DNA of 64,000 nt from Arachnopeziza araneosa. Its lineage: Eukaryota > Ascomycota > Leotiomycetes > Helotiales > Arachnopezizaceae. Positions 1 to 11,386 of the stretch are shown in pieces. Both the position numbers and the translations under genes were made by a program. The notes under the pieces were generated by a model. That model made no database searches. It worked only from the letters and a program-made list of their open reading frames with translations, and was not told where the DNA came from. The DNA is taken from assembly GCA_003988855.1 (NCBI GenBank), contig QYAI01000035.1, positions 248,001 to 312,000 on the forward strand. The letters are read 5' to 3'. Position 1 is the stretch's first letter. Every line of letters starts with the position of its first letter.

Positions 1-1914
1 ACCCATAAGTTAGGTCACCATAGGCATCTTTTCCACAGATTTGATCGGCACTATACCAATACGTCTCCAGACGAACTTCAACACTGGAAGACTGTGAACC
101 TAGTTATTGATTCTGTTCTTCAGACAAGCCGACCCCACGAAGCCGAAGTGGTTTTGACTAAAGCCACCGACATGGCCAAGGCCCATGAGCTCACTATGTC
201 TACTACTGCGGTTTTAAAAGTTCTGGGTTACGACTGGAGAACTTATAAGGATCTAGGCCGAACTAAAAACCTCTTTGCACGATTAGAGTCTATCTTCTCT
301 GTTACAAACCACCCTCAAGCATGTTACGGAGCAATGATACAATTCTGTGTAGAGGCGAAGGACGAGTCTGCAGCAAAATATTATTTTACAAAGCTTCGAC
401 TTGCATATGAAGTCATTCCCGAAGATCTCTGCATTTATGGACACCTTGCACGAGCAAAAGCACTCCGTCAAGATTGGACTGGCGTTGAAAACGATTTGCA
501 AGAGATGAAAAAGCTTGCCCCGACTAGACACGCGGATTTTAGTGCTTCATTCACGCCTATTCTGAAGATCTTTGCCGAGTCCCACTCGACTGGTGAAACC
601 GAAAAGTTTATTCAAATGTCCGTGGATACGTATGATTTGCATTTGACTGGATATATAACTAACATTATGGTCAACGTTTATTCGAAAGCAAAAGAGGTAC
701 ACTCGATTGCTCGATGGGTTGATTATACCTCAAGCATCGGTTTTCCTATCGACTCCGTATCATTCAACACTATTCTCAGTAATTGTTATAGGTCATGGAA
801 GTTTTCAAGCCAGGAAGTTTTCGATGTATTCGAATCACTCTTGAAAATCAACGGCTCATCTCGTTTTTTTGACAAAAATACAGCTTCGATTATGCGGCAG
901 ATATCCCTCACGGATGGTCGAAAGCTGCCGAGTAAGGTCCAGTTCGTAGTAGAGTCGTTGGAAAAATCAAATAATGTTATCGATCCGCAAGCTGTCCGCT
1001 TGAAAATGTCTTCAGGACTGGCGAAAGGGGCTTTCGGTGCAACACTAAAAACGTATGCGCGTGCTTTAAGCAAGAATGTTCCACTTGGCACTCAGCACCT
1101 TCATCTCGCAATAAAGGCTACTCTATCTCTCGAGCCAACAAATTTAGACGCATGCATCACTCTTATCGAGGATGGTGATCGCCGAGGCTGGGAAACCCAG
1201 TCTGCCATTGCGTTTGTATTGACCCATCAAGGGAAACGTATGTTCAGTAGCGGTACCGACTCTGCAAAAGAGTTTGTCGAGATAGCCCAACAGTCAATAC
1301 TTGACTTTGAAAAGCGGGGGTTCAAGGTGTCATTGAATGTTGTGACCCACGCGATGAGCATTCTCCAGAGGACCTTTCAATATCGTACCGCGCTTGAATT
1401 CTGGGAAACTACATCTTGTCGGTTAGGTTTCTCAGGGGCTTCTCTCGACCTACCGATTCTTACCGTGTTTTTGAATATATACATTGGATTACGATACAGC
1501 GCTGGCATCCAATGGGTCCTGAATACATTGTCGACAAACAGGCTAATCCCGGATTACCGATTTCGTCTGATGTTGAGAAATGAGAGAAGAAGAATGGCAA
1601 AGCTTTCTAAGACGGGATCCTGTTCTAAGGACATGCTTTTATATTCATGTGAGGTGGAAGAAGCCTGCCGAGATGCAAGCAAAATGGGAGAGCAATCCCG
1701 TATAGAGAAGGAGACTGTCAAGCTCATGACAGTTAAAATTATTGAAAAGGCAATTGCAGAGACAAGCTCGGAGATAAGTAAAAGTGATATCCTGTATGAC
1801 ACACCGGATGTATCTTCGGGCCAAAGTTTCATAGAGGATGAGAGCTGGAGTGAGGCAGATGAGGAATCAGACGTTGAAATTTCATTGCCTGTGGCACTCG
1901 AAGCTGGAGGGTAA
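1..1914 (+). CDS. PPR-type mitochondrial protein, 3' part (5' truncated by window edge)
   Basis: The reading frame is open from base 1, so the gene begins upstream of the window; 637 residues are visible, ending at TAA 1912-1914. The protein is almost wholly alpha-helical with loosely repeated helical pairs of about 35 residues, for example around residues 60-220 and 420-520. This fits a degenerate pentatricopeptide-repeat protein. Fungal proteins of this kind usually bind mitochondrial transcripts and control their stability or translation, but the RNA target cannot be read here. The last 60 residues are acidic and Ser-rich and probably lie outside the repeat fold. No intron is needed in the visible part. 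NCA2, another mitochondrial gene, follows on the same strand. The PPR assignment rests on pattern only; a generic TPR-like fold is the main alternative. Confidence 0.6.
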   Translation, partial: THKLGHHRHLFHRFDRHYTNTSPDELQHWKTVNLVIDSVLQTSRPHEAEVVLTKATDMAKAHELTMSTTAVLKVLGYDWRTYKDLGRTKNLFARLESIFSVTNHPQACYGAMIQFCVEAKDESAAKYYFTKLRLAYEVIPEDLCIYGHLARAKALRQDWTGVENDLQEMKKLAPTRHADFSASFTPILKIFAESHSTGETEKFIQMSVDTYDLHLTGYITNIMVNVYSKAKEVHSIARWVDYTSSIGFPIDSVSFNTILSNCYRSWKFSSQEVFDVFESLLKINGSSRFFDKNTASIMRQISLTDGRKLPSKVQFVVESLEKSNNVIDPQAVRLKMSSGLAKGAFGATLKTYARALSKNVPLGTQHLHLAIKATLSLEPTNLDACITLIEDGDRRGWETQSAIAFVLTHQGKRMFSSGTDSAKEFVEIAQQSILDFEKRGFKVSLNVVTHAMSILQRTFQYRTALEFWETTSCRLGFSGASLDLPILTVFLNIYIGLRYSAGIQWVLNTLSTNRLIPDYRFRLMLRNERRRMAKLSKTGSCSKDMLLYSCEVEEACRDASKMGEQSRIEKETVKLMTVKIIEKAIAETSSEISKSDILYDTPDVSSGQSFIEDESWSEADEESDVEISLPVALEAGG

Positions 1915-2245
1915 ACCGCACGGCTTTGTACATATTTTACCAGCTTCATATAATCTTGAAATTGTAGCCAAAATGATACATGATATCCATCATACGCTTC
2001 ATCAACCACCTCAAATTCAGCATAATAAGTTTTCAAAGTTGGTTGTAGAGTTGCCAATGCAAAAATTATGAAAGCCACGTGAATGTCAACAAAGTCTGCG
2101 ATTGTTGACCTGGCGACGGAAATTTTGAGATCCTTCCCCGATTCCTAGTACTCTGCCAACTTTCCAACTTCAAAGCTAATGTCTGTCTGTTCTGTGATCA
2201 ATCAAGAATCTTCCCTTATACTGTTTCAATGTAGTCAAGTTCGAA
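1915..2245. other. intergenic, 331 bp
   Basis: This is the 3' UTR of the PPR-type gene and the promoter of NCA2. I see no further gene, and no strong TATA box. Confidence 0.5.
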
Positions 2246-4276
2246 ATGTCAATCATCGTTGAGTACGTTATTCGCTTTGCCCGTTGCATTTGCTAAGATT
2301 CCGCAAGCCAAGTGAGGCGGATTGACTTCCAACTTGACCGGATCCAAGTCCCTCGAAGCCTACAACACGACTTCTTCGCGGAAAGCAAAAAAGCCCCACC
2401 CTCTAGACGAATCCTCGAATTACAAGGCATAATCAAGTCACTATCAACAACCTCTTCCTCAAACCCCCTGCTGTCGTCATGGCGTATTTCCATGTTGTTG
2501 GACCAGACGGCTCTTCCGGAGATAGTATCGGAGGAGCAAGATAGCCAAGCTGTAACCGCATACGAGATTGAACTGGAATGGCTGCTTGTTAGTAAGGCTA
2601 CGGTGCAGACTTACGGTCTACTGCTAAGCACGCTATTGGAGCAAACCATCCCATTGAATGATGATATTTGGTACTGGGATGAGGTTCTCGGATCTTATGC
2701 CTATTCAAGTCTGTACACGTTACAAACATCGCCGTTAAGATTGTGGGCCTGGGGTAAAGACATATACATAGATGCCAGGAATCGATTTGCGAAATCGCGA
2801 GATTTGTCTGGAGATCAAGTCTCTTCCCAGGAAGTTGATACGAGTCTGACCGCACAATGGAAAGAATTCTACGGTCTTGTCCGACAGAGCATACGAGAGA
2901 GGTCCATTATAGATCTCCAGCGACGAGTCCTCTCACCCATTGCTATCTGTAGGGCCGAAGCTCGGTATAAGCAAACCCGATTAAAACGATTACGGGAAAT
3001 GGGTGCAAGTGGGCTAGGGGTGCTAATGGATGAAGCTTTGAGCTTGGACATTAATGATGATGGCACTGAGATGATGAGAGCTGAGGACAACGATAATCAG
3101 GAGTGGAAAGTTGTCGTCGAGCGCAGTGTTGCCTTGATGGATACTGTCCTCCGTAATATTACTACCCTAGAGACGGGAGTGTCAGATTTCGAGGACATTG
3201 TCTTTGCCAGTGTCGCAGACGATCCCGAGATATCCATTACAGGTCAAGAACCGGCCCAAGTGGCACGGCCAGCAAAGCTAAGTAGACGCCTACAGCATAT
3301 TCTCAATGTCCATATCCCTAACCATACAGCCGTGTCTCAAAAACTCGTGGGGAAATATGGTCGACCGTCAAGACTGGTACGATACTGGGTTCCGGCTACT
3401 GCTTTGCTACTGTCTTCTACCACCATTTTGCGCATCTTTGTGAACAAGAGAGCTGAAATCATAACCTGGATTCAAGACTTCGGTGCAACGGTACGAGATT
3501 TCTGGTTCAACTGGGTAGTGGAGCCAATCAGAAAAGTCATTGGTACCATACGTCATGACAAAGACAGTGAGGTCGCAATAATGAGCAGAGAGAGCCTTAA
3601 AGGAGATAGGGAGAGCCTGGAGCGTATGGTAGTCGACTTTGCTATTGACAATCCTCAATCCTCGACTGGACAAGCAAGTCTAAGTGAAGCTCACATTTCT
3701 GAGATTAGAGCAAAGGTCAAAGAGGGCGATCTCACTCCTGTGCTTCGGGCTTATGAAAAGGATCTACGAAGGCCTTTTATAGGGACTGTCCGTGGGGATC
3801 TCATCAGAACACTTTTGATCCAGGTCCAGAAAACCAAGGTGGATGTAGAGGTCGCTCTTAGCGGTATCGACGCCCTTCTCAAGAGCCAAGAGCTCGTTTT
3901 TGGCTTCGTCGGTCTGACACCAGGCGTTCTTGTTTGCTTCGCGGCTCTCCGTTACCTCGGGGGAGTCTTCGGCAGTAAAAAGGGATTGAGACAGGGCCAA
4001 AAAGCTGGGGAAAGCGTTCGAGTACTGCGGAACATTTCCCGAATTCTCACATCTGCCACTCCAACTCAAAACAACCTCCTTTCATATAAGGATCACGGTC
4101 TTCTCTTATGTGAGGTCCATGTGTTACGCAAACGTGCACATAGGTTGTTTCCTGGTAATGTTGAGCGGGAATTCCTTGGGGATGTCGGTGATCTCTGCAG
4201 TATTAATAATGGCATTGAGGCACAACTCAAGGTGCTTGAGCGTATCCGCTGGGGTTATTCGAGATGGTTGAGGTAA
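2246..4276 (+). CDS. NCA2: NCA2 family mitochondrial membrane protein
   Basis: NCA2 is a mitochondrial protein linked in yeast to expression of the mitochondrially encoded ATP synthase subunits Atp6 and Atp8. The model has two exons: a 17-nt first exon (2246-2262), an intron 2263-2307 (45 nt, GTACGT...CAAG), and a long second exon 2308-4276. The join gives an N-terminus MSIIVDQVRRIDFQLDR, typical of the family; reading only the large ORF would start at a non-ATG codon. The product is 661 residues, normal for filamentous fungi. A membrane segment lies near residues 370-390 and a second, Gly/Pro-containing one (GFVGLTPGVLVCFAALRYLGG minus its last residue) near 535-555, in the C-terminal NCA2 domain. 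The C-terminus ends with the conserved YSRWLR. Confidence 0.88.
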
Positions 4277-4803
4277 ACAGTACCAATCCAATGTAAATAA
4301 GTGTCACCGACGACATCATTTCGATCAGTTGCTCTACAGCAATGATATTAAATCAAGAATCTCATCGATACGGCGTACGTGAAGATAAACTTAACATAAT
4401 CCATTACTGCACCCGAGTTGTTGGTGGGCAAAAATTGACAGCCAAAAACGCTCCACACCGACTTCCAGAACTGCAGGTTTGGCGAGGAAGGGGGGAGCCG
4501 CTAGATCAACTCGAACCGCTCTTGCCAGATGCTGTGTTATATCGCAAGAATCAACATCGCCATCTCCTTTGCATGCTCTCGGAATCGAGATCAGCTGTAT
4601 AATATTCCACTACTACCATCACCCTCAGGTCTTTGTTTCCACCTACGAACTATTGCCACGACGTGCGTCATTCACAGTTACACTTGCAGGCACCCAGCGA
4701 AAGACGGGTCGGAGTAACTCTGTTTCCTACTTGTATTCCGGAAGACAGAGATCTTCCATAACAAAGTCGAATTCCTTCACACTCCTGAGCGACCGACTTC
4801 GAG
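4277..4803. other. intergenic, 527 bp
   Basis: This is the NCA2 3' end and the SEC4 promoter with its 5' leader. Three overlapping short ORFs here have no recognisable content. Confidence 0.5.
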
Positions 4804-5528
4804 ATGGCTGGGACGCGTAATTATGATTTTCTGGTAGGCAACCCCTAGCACTGGGATATACCGAATGCAGCTAATTGCAAAACCACAGATCAAGCTCCTG
4901 CTGATCGGAGACTCTGGTGTGGGAAAATCTTGCTGTCTACTTAGATTTAGTGAGGATTCCTTCACTCCATCCTTTATTACGACAATTGGCATCGATTTCA
5001 AGATCCGAACAATCGAGCTAGATGGAAAGCGGGTGAAGTTGCAGATATGGGATACGGCTGGCCAGGAGAGGTTTAGAACCATTACAACGGCATATTATAG
5101 AGGAGCCATGGGAATTTTACTCGTCTACGATGTGACTGACGAGCGCTCATTTAACAGTATGGAGATCCGTAGTCCTAACCCGCATATTACTGACATGGAC
5201 TTTAGATATCCGAACCTGGTTCTCGAATGTTGAGCAACATGCTACAGAAGGTGTAAACAAGATTCTTATTGGAAACAAGTGTGACTGGGAAGATAGGCGT
5301 GTGGTCTCAACAGAACGTGGTCAGCAGTTGGCAGATGAGCTCGGCATACCGTTCCTCGAAGTGTCAGCGAAGAGCAACATCAACGTTGAGAAGGCATTTT
5401 ACAGTTTGGCAGCAGATATCAAGAAGAGGATCATCGATACAGCAAAAACTGATCAGTCAGCATCTCAAGGGGTTGATGTTAGGGCGCAAAGCAGTGGCAA
5501 TGGCTTGGGAGGGAAATGCTGTGGTTAG
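4804..5528 (+). CDS. SEC4: Rab GTPase of the SEC4/Rab8 class
   Basis: This small GTPase drives post-Golgi secretory vesicles to the plasma membrane and exocyst. Three exons (4804-4833, 4889-5156, 5206-5528) give 206 residues; introns are 55 and 49 nt. The start MAGTRNYDFL is joined in phase 0 to IKLLLIGDSGVGKS. The P-loop GDSGVGKS is at residues 17-24, switch I contains FITTIGIDFK, and WDTAGQERFRT, NKCDW and SAKSN follow in order. The C-terminus GGKCCG carries the double cysteine for geranylgeranylation. The effector region and the YYRGAMGILLVYDVT stretch favour Sec4/Rab8 over Ypt1/Rab1. The raw frame reads through the second intron to a false stop, so unspliced prediction truncates the protein. 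Confidence 0.95.
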
Positions 5529-5713
5529 ATAATAGTGGTTCGGATTACACTTTCGTTTGTTAAGAGCAGTTTATGGGCGGAGTTCTGGTCATTCGGGATT
5601 GCAAATCGAGGGCAATTATTGCCCGCCTCAACAACATCTATGATGATCAGAAGCTCACTTGTATTGTACATCACAGATCGCAAGAAACAGTCATATAGTG
5701 CCAAAAGTGTGAG

Positions 5714-7516
5714 CTACCATATTAGTTCTGCATTCACTATTGAGGAAAGTTCGTCTCCGGCCTTTGTTTCTCGTTCTATAGGAAGTGGCTGCCGGTGCCA
5801 TTCCCGTATAAATCTACGAGCTTCCTGCTGGTTCGCGAAAGGTACAACATATCTCGCTGCTCCATATCCCAACCTCCGGGAAGCCTGTCTCTCCTCTTCT
5901 TCATTCCCACTCCCTTCCTTGACTCTGAAGATGTTATCATAGCCTCCAGCCAGCTGCCAATGTAGATTCCTCCGAGTCCCATCCTCCATCAGAAGACCTC
6001 TCAAGTCGTATAAACTTATATAACCAGTGTCAAGATAAAACAACACCATATGTTCGGTTTTGACTTGTTGACTAGCGGCTGCAACCGGTCCTCCATAACG
6101 AAGTGTCCGTTGCATATATGGCGTATAAGGGCGGTTCATCATTCGTAGTGAAAGCTGCGAGTGCCCTGGGACCAATGAGAAGTTTCGAAGGACAGCGTTG
6201 ATATCTTCTCCCTTCTTCAAATATCCAGGCGGCGGTGGAAGGTAAGCATTTTTGTCTATGCCACGCATTTGAGAGAGGGTATGCAACCGTATGGTTTGGT
6301 CAAGGTAAGCTCGTGCAGCAGCATCACTTGAAAATACCAAATAATAATGGCCTTTGAAACGGAGGGTCTCTTCCTCTCGTGCAGGAATTACTATGATTGT
6401 AAGCTTTGCTTGAATTGGAAATGAATTTTTTTATGGCATACCTTTGATGATGCCGCTAGTCCAATTCTCGATGTACTCGCCTTTGGCACCTACTCGAAAG
6501 AAGTCGCTTTCCTCTAATTGTGCACTACTAAAGTTCAATACAAGTACACTGGGTTCGTTTTCCCATAGTGGCTCGTATCGCGACCTACTTTGCCTAAATT
6601 TCATGAACTCGTCTGATGTCTGAGGACGATCAATGTAAGTATGCGACCTTGTTTGTTGATCCTCATCAGTTGCGTCCAAGACGTTGCTTGTCTTCCACTC
6701 AAAAGCAGGTAATCTTGCGAGATTATCCAAAGCATCTATCTCTTTCGCATCCTCTGGCAACGTCAACTCCGGGAATAGTTCTTCGAATAGAGAAACTCGT
6801 CGCTTCCGTTTAGGCTCTTGGGTAGCCAGAGGATCAGTCCTACTGATAGGCTTGTGTTTTTGTTTTAGGACATCTTGTGTCTCTCTAGACAAGGTAAAGC
6901 CGGATTGATCCTTGGGAGGAGGAGCATCTTGCTCTCTAGATTTGGGTTGGGAAGTTTTAGGTAATCGATCATACGACCGATTGCTACTCGATTGAGGACT
7001 CTGTGGTGTGGCCCTTATATTTGTTTGCCTTTCCTCTGGTTTTGGTGACTGCTCTGCAGAAATGGGAATACTCAACCTGGTAGCTTTTGCCCGACCGCCG
7101 GGACCTGTGAAAGTTGAGAGTCTGTGCCATTTCAATCTTGCATATGGATTGCCCTCGCTTTCTTCATTTCCATTAGGCCCTCTCGTGTCCCGCCTTTGAA
7201 CACTGTGCTCTTGAGTCTGACTCCTGGATTGCTCAATGTTATCTTGCTTTTCACCAGCAGTTTCTTTAACTCGATTCGACTCCGAAGGAAGCTCCGCGAA
7301 TCTATAATATCCCCATTTGTGTTTCGATCTTGATCCAGACTCGATTCGCTTCGAGCTCAGTAACTCAGCAGGTTCCTTTGCTGAAATCTTGGTCGCTCGG
7401 AGAGGCGACGTATCTGGAATCTCGGAATGGTAGGCACGCTGCACGGCAGAAGCCAGTTGGCGGGCACTCCATGCTGGCAAGAGAAACTGCGGAGGTAGCG
7501 GTTGAGTGAACAGCAT
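5714..7516 (-). CDS. predicted mitochondrial protein with RRM-like C-terminal half
   Basis: Two exons on the minus strand (7516-6442 and 6390-5714) are joined across a 51-nt intron. The junction restores a continuous IIKVIPAREEETLRFKGHYY. The chosen ATG at 7516 opens with an Arg/Ser/Ala-rich presequence ending near RAYHS, typical of mitochondrial import; an upstream in-frame ATG at 7648 would add 44 unconvincing residues and lie only 42 bp from the opposed AFG2 start. The product is 583 residues. The middle, about residues 60-270, is hydrophilic and disordered. The C-terminal 250 residues contain two stretches (SVLVLNFSS..., ARYVVPFANQQEARRFI) whose spacing resembles a split RRM. The specific gene is not recognised; a mitochondrial RNA-related role is inference. 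Confidence 0.72.
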
Positions 7517-7690
7517 CAATGCTTCCCAGGTCAGGTTTGTCGCGCAGTAGGATGCATTTCGAGGTTGAAGTGAGGAATGCTCAGTAAAGCTCGGACATTT
7601 TTCGAGAGCTCCCCAGGAAAAGAACCCGCCCCAAAAAATTCTCATCAAATATCAAATAATGCTGAAGGATAACAAATCAACTTCACTGTC
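7517..7690. promoter_or_regulatory. bidirectional promoter region
   Basis: 174 bp separate two divergent ATGs, the predicted mitochondrial protein on the minus strand and AFG2 on the plus strand. Both promoters must overlap or sit inside the 5' UTRs. No TATA box was noted. Confidence 0.5.
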
Positions 7691-10070
7691 ATGTCAACTT
7701 CCACACTTCCTCAGAAGACCTTGGAGGTCAAGATACGACCTTACACCGGCCAAAACAATCAAGAACGACCAGATCAGAAGGGTGTATCACGTGTTCATCT
7801 CTGTCGAGAGGCCCTACTTGACCTGAAGTTAGAGTCGGGACAGCCATGTCTACTATGGAAGATAAATGAGGGTGAAGAAACTGCCAAAGAAGCCATTGCT
7901 TGGCTCACTACGGAAAAGTCTTTGAGCAAGAAAGTCATTCAGATGTCCAAAACCTTTCAAGAGGCCTGCGGATTCAGACTAGGAGACGATGTAAACGTTA
8001 AAGCTGCTGGATCTTTGGAACTGACAAGATCTGTCGTTTTCAGAGATTTAAGTCCTCAAGATATTGAGACCACCCCAGAGTTAGGTGACGAAGATAGACC
8101 TCATTGGCAGTGGTTTTTGAGAGAAAGTTTAAGTAAGTGGAATGCATATGTCTTGGAGCCAGACTATTCCTTAATCCAAAACTCGAGTAGTTGCTGGAGA
8201 ATCAAGTTCAAGATTTTGCACGCTAACATATATTCAGGTCGAGCAGAAGTTGTATTTCCTGGAATGGTCTTTAAGAACTTATCACTTAGAGGTCCAAAAC
8301 GAACCTTTATTATTGATTTTGTAAATGACCGACCATCGGGTGTAGCCAAATATGACGAGACATCCTCTGTTAACATAGCTTCTCCGCTAGATATCAATGG
8401 TCAAATCCAGACAAATGTTTCACTTGCTCGTCTTCAAATCGTTGATATTTCAGGTGTCGATCAAGCGCTCGCCAAGTTAAACCGCTTCTTGAGCAACTTT
8501 GATAGAGATTTTAAGTTCAAGTGGGCACAAAGGTCTTGCGCCGTCCTCTTGCATGGCGGCCACGGAACTGGTAAAACATTCGTCATAGAGAGAATTATCA
8601 AGACTGGCTGGGCAAAGAATATCATTCGGTTGCAGAATGATGCTAAGGTTTCTGCTATCCGGACAAGTTTCAAAGACGCCAAACTCGCCCAGCCAAGCAT
8701 TATTATCCTTGAAGATCTCGAATCTCTAGTATCTAATGAAGATGTTCGTTCTCAGGGCGTAGCTCAAGCATTGGGTGAAGAGCTTGACGCTCTTTCTCAA
8801 ACCTATTGCGGAAGCAGCCTTCCAAGAGTCTTGGTCCTTGCCTCTACATTGAATGCAAACAATATTCCAGTATTACTGAGAAAGCGAGCACGGTTTCGAA
8901 CTGATATTCTTCTTCCAATACCGGATGCTCCTGCCCGGAAAGAGATTCTGAAATCTCTGGCTCCCCCAGTGTCTCCAGAATTTCAAGCCGAAATGCTTGA
9001 TAGATTAGCGGAGCGAACCCATGCTTACACGCCTGAGGATCTTGTTTCGCTCCTAGATACAGCTTGCGATATTGCGGAAGAAAGAGCTGACGGAGCAGAC
9101 GCATCGTTAAATGTAGACAATCAATACCTAGAGCAGGATGATATCGAGAAGGCCCTGTTGTTAGTACGCCCAACGGCTATGCATGACATCACACTACAAC
9201 CTCCAACAGTACGATGGGACGAGATAGGAGGTCAAGATAACGTAAAGAAGGCTCTTCGTCGCGCTGTCGAAACGCCTCTCCTAGTAAGTTTTATATTTCC
9301 TATTTTGGCTTTCTACTAATCCCCAATAGCATCCTGAGAGAATCAAGCGGCTAGGAGCGTCAGCCAAGAAGGGTCTTTTACTCTATGGACCACCTGGTTG
9401 CTCCAAAACACTTAGTGCGCAAGCTATGGCCACCGAAGTTGGCTTTAATTTCTTCGCAGTTAAAGGTGCTGAGCTCCTCAATATGTATGTTGGAGAGTCC
9501 GAACGAGCGGTGCGGGATATATTCGCCAGAGCAAGAGCTGCAAGTCCCAGCATCATTTTCTTTGATGAAATCGAATCAATCGGAAGTAAGCGAGAGAAAG
9601 GAGGTCGCAATAGCGGTGTCAATGTGCTTACAACTTTGCTTAATGAAATGGATGGAATCGAGACATTAAAGGGCGTTACGGTTCTCGCAGCAACTAACCA
9701 GCCTCAAGCATTAGATCTGGCGTTGCTCCGACCTGGACGCTTCGATAAACTTCTGTATGTGGCACCACCAGACCTCATGGGTCGCGAAGCGATCCTTCGA
9801 GTTAAACAGAGGAAGATGGATTTTTCTGATGATGTTGATATCCCCCAAATAGCAAGGCTGACAGATGGATACTCCGGTGCTGAATTGGTAGGTATATGCC
9901 AAACTGCCTGCGACGAGGTAATCGAGAAGTGCGAGAAGACTGGCGTAGAGTTACAAATCCAAATGGAGGACTTCTTGGATGCAATCAAGTTGGTCAAGAA
10001 ACAGATTACGCCAGATTTGATCGCAGGGTATGAGCGTTGGGCGGCTGGTGCTCGAGGAGACCATGATTGA
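7691..10070 (+). CDS. AFG2: AFG2/SPATA5-type double AAA ATPase
   Basis: AFG2 (Drg1) strips shuttling factors such as Rlp24 from cytoplasmic pre-60S ribosomes. Two exons (7691-9283, 9330-10070; 46-nt intron with TACTAAT branch site) give 777 residues. An N-terminal Cdc48-N-like region of about 250 residues is followed by D1 (Walker A GGHGTGKT near residue 288) and D2 (Walker A GPPGCSKT near 551, Walker B SIIFFDEIES near 605, sensor AATN, arginine finger region LLRPGRFDK). The Ser in GPPGCSKT is a hallmark of Afg2 D2. D1 is degenerate: the acidic Walker B pair reads ED in IIILEDLES instead of DE, and the usual AATNRP and RRPGRFD motifs are replaced by divergent sequence. A second, more canonical AFG2 paralogue elsewhere cannot be excluded. 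Confidence 0.8.
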
Positions 10071-10470
10071 GAAATAGTAATGTAAATCACGAACTTTGTA
10101 TCACATTCTTCAGAAAATTGGTTGATTATGATATGGCTGTGGAGACGTCAAGTCATTGGCATCCCACTCTCCCTTCCTTTCCCATACACCACTCTATACA
10201 TTTTTCTTGCGGATTCCGTCTCGACGCATGTTTAAGTATCTTGCTGAGATTATGAGAACTCTGCATTCCTGAACAAGCAACTGCTTCCTCAAATGAGCGC
10301 TTCAAGTCCAGATTTCTCTCAACTCAACTACGTCATCGTCAGCTATAGCCCGAGGTATGCTCAACTAAAACCCCAAATCCAAATTCTATAGCACTTGGTT
10401 CACCCTTCTCTGATCAAGTATTTCTCCGTTCGCTTCAATACCTTGTCCAGTTTCCACCAACAGTCTAGAG
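10071..10470. other. intergenic, 400 bp
   Basis: This holds the AFG2 3' UTR and the caleosin promoter with a pyrimidine-rich leader. No other gene is visible. Confidence 0.5.
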
Positions 10471-11386
10471 ATGGCTCCTGCAAGAATCGAAGAAGATGGT
10501 TTCGACATTGCTATTCAAGAAGTACCGGTCACGGAGCAAAGAAGACCATTCATTCAGGATGAAGAAGCGGATCAAAGATTAAAACATCCAGGTACTTCTC
10601 CCAGTGCAGAATCCGATCTGGTTTATACTGACTTCTATTCCAGGGACAGCAAGGGCGAATGAAGCGGCTTCCGTCCAAGCACCAAACGGGACGACCAAGG
10701 CTGACTATACAGTTAGACACAGAGATAAAACGGTAAATGTCCATTGAAAGAACAGCCTCTATAGTATCTAACAATTTTCAGGTCCTTCAGCAACACATCG
10801 CTTTCTTTGATCGTGACTGTGACAGCATCAGTTAGAATCCTTTAAAAACATCTTCTATTCTACTCACCTCGAAGACGCTCTTAGTCATAGGAGCTAACTT
10901 TTCCATCTTTCAGTCTGGCCCCAAGACACCTGGATTGGATTCCGCCGTCTAGGCTACTCCCTCCCTCTCACCCTCCTCGCCGTCTCTGTCATTCATCTCG
11001 GATTCTCCTATCCTACCCTACCCACCCTCTTCCCGGACCCACTCCTCCGCATCCACACGGCTCGCATCCACAAGGACAAGCACGGATCCGATTCTGGGAC
11101 GTATGACGCCGAAGGTCGGTTTGTGCCCCAGAGGTTTGAGGATATCTTTGCGAAATATGCGAGTGGAGATAAGCAAGGGCTCTATTGGGACGAGGCGTGG
11201 AACTATGTGAATGGGCAACGACTGTTAATGGATCCATTCGGTTGGGCTGCCGCCTTTTTTGAGTGGTTTGCCACTTTCATCCTGCTCTGGCCTGAGGATG
11301 GAAGGATGATGAAAGAAGACATTAGAGGAATTTATGATGGGAGTTTATTCTATGAGATTGCTGCTAGAGGCGAAAAGTTGGAGTGA
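10471..11386 (+). CDS. caleosin-family protein (peroxygenase-like)
   Basis: Caleosins are heme-containing, calcium-binding proteins of lipid droplets and membranes that act as peroxygenases on oxidised fatty acids. Four exons (10471-10591, 10644-10732, 10782-10830, 10914-11386) give 243 residues; introns are 52, 49 and 83 nt. The third donor is the weaker GTTAGA. The single EF-hand FFDRDCDSIIWPQD (from about residue 78) is split by intron 3. Just before it, QQHIAFFD supplies the first conserved histidine, and ARIHKDKHGSDSGTYD the region of the second. A hydrophobic segment with a proline-rich turn (residues about 100-125) matches the caleosin membrane anchor. The C-terminus FATFILLWPEDGRMMKEDI and IRGIYDGSLFYEIA are also family-typical. 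Length equals that of fungal caleosins. Confidence 0.9.
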
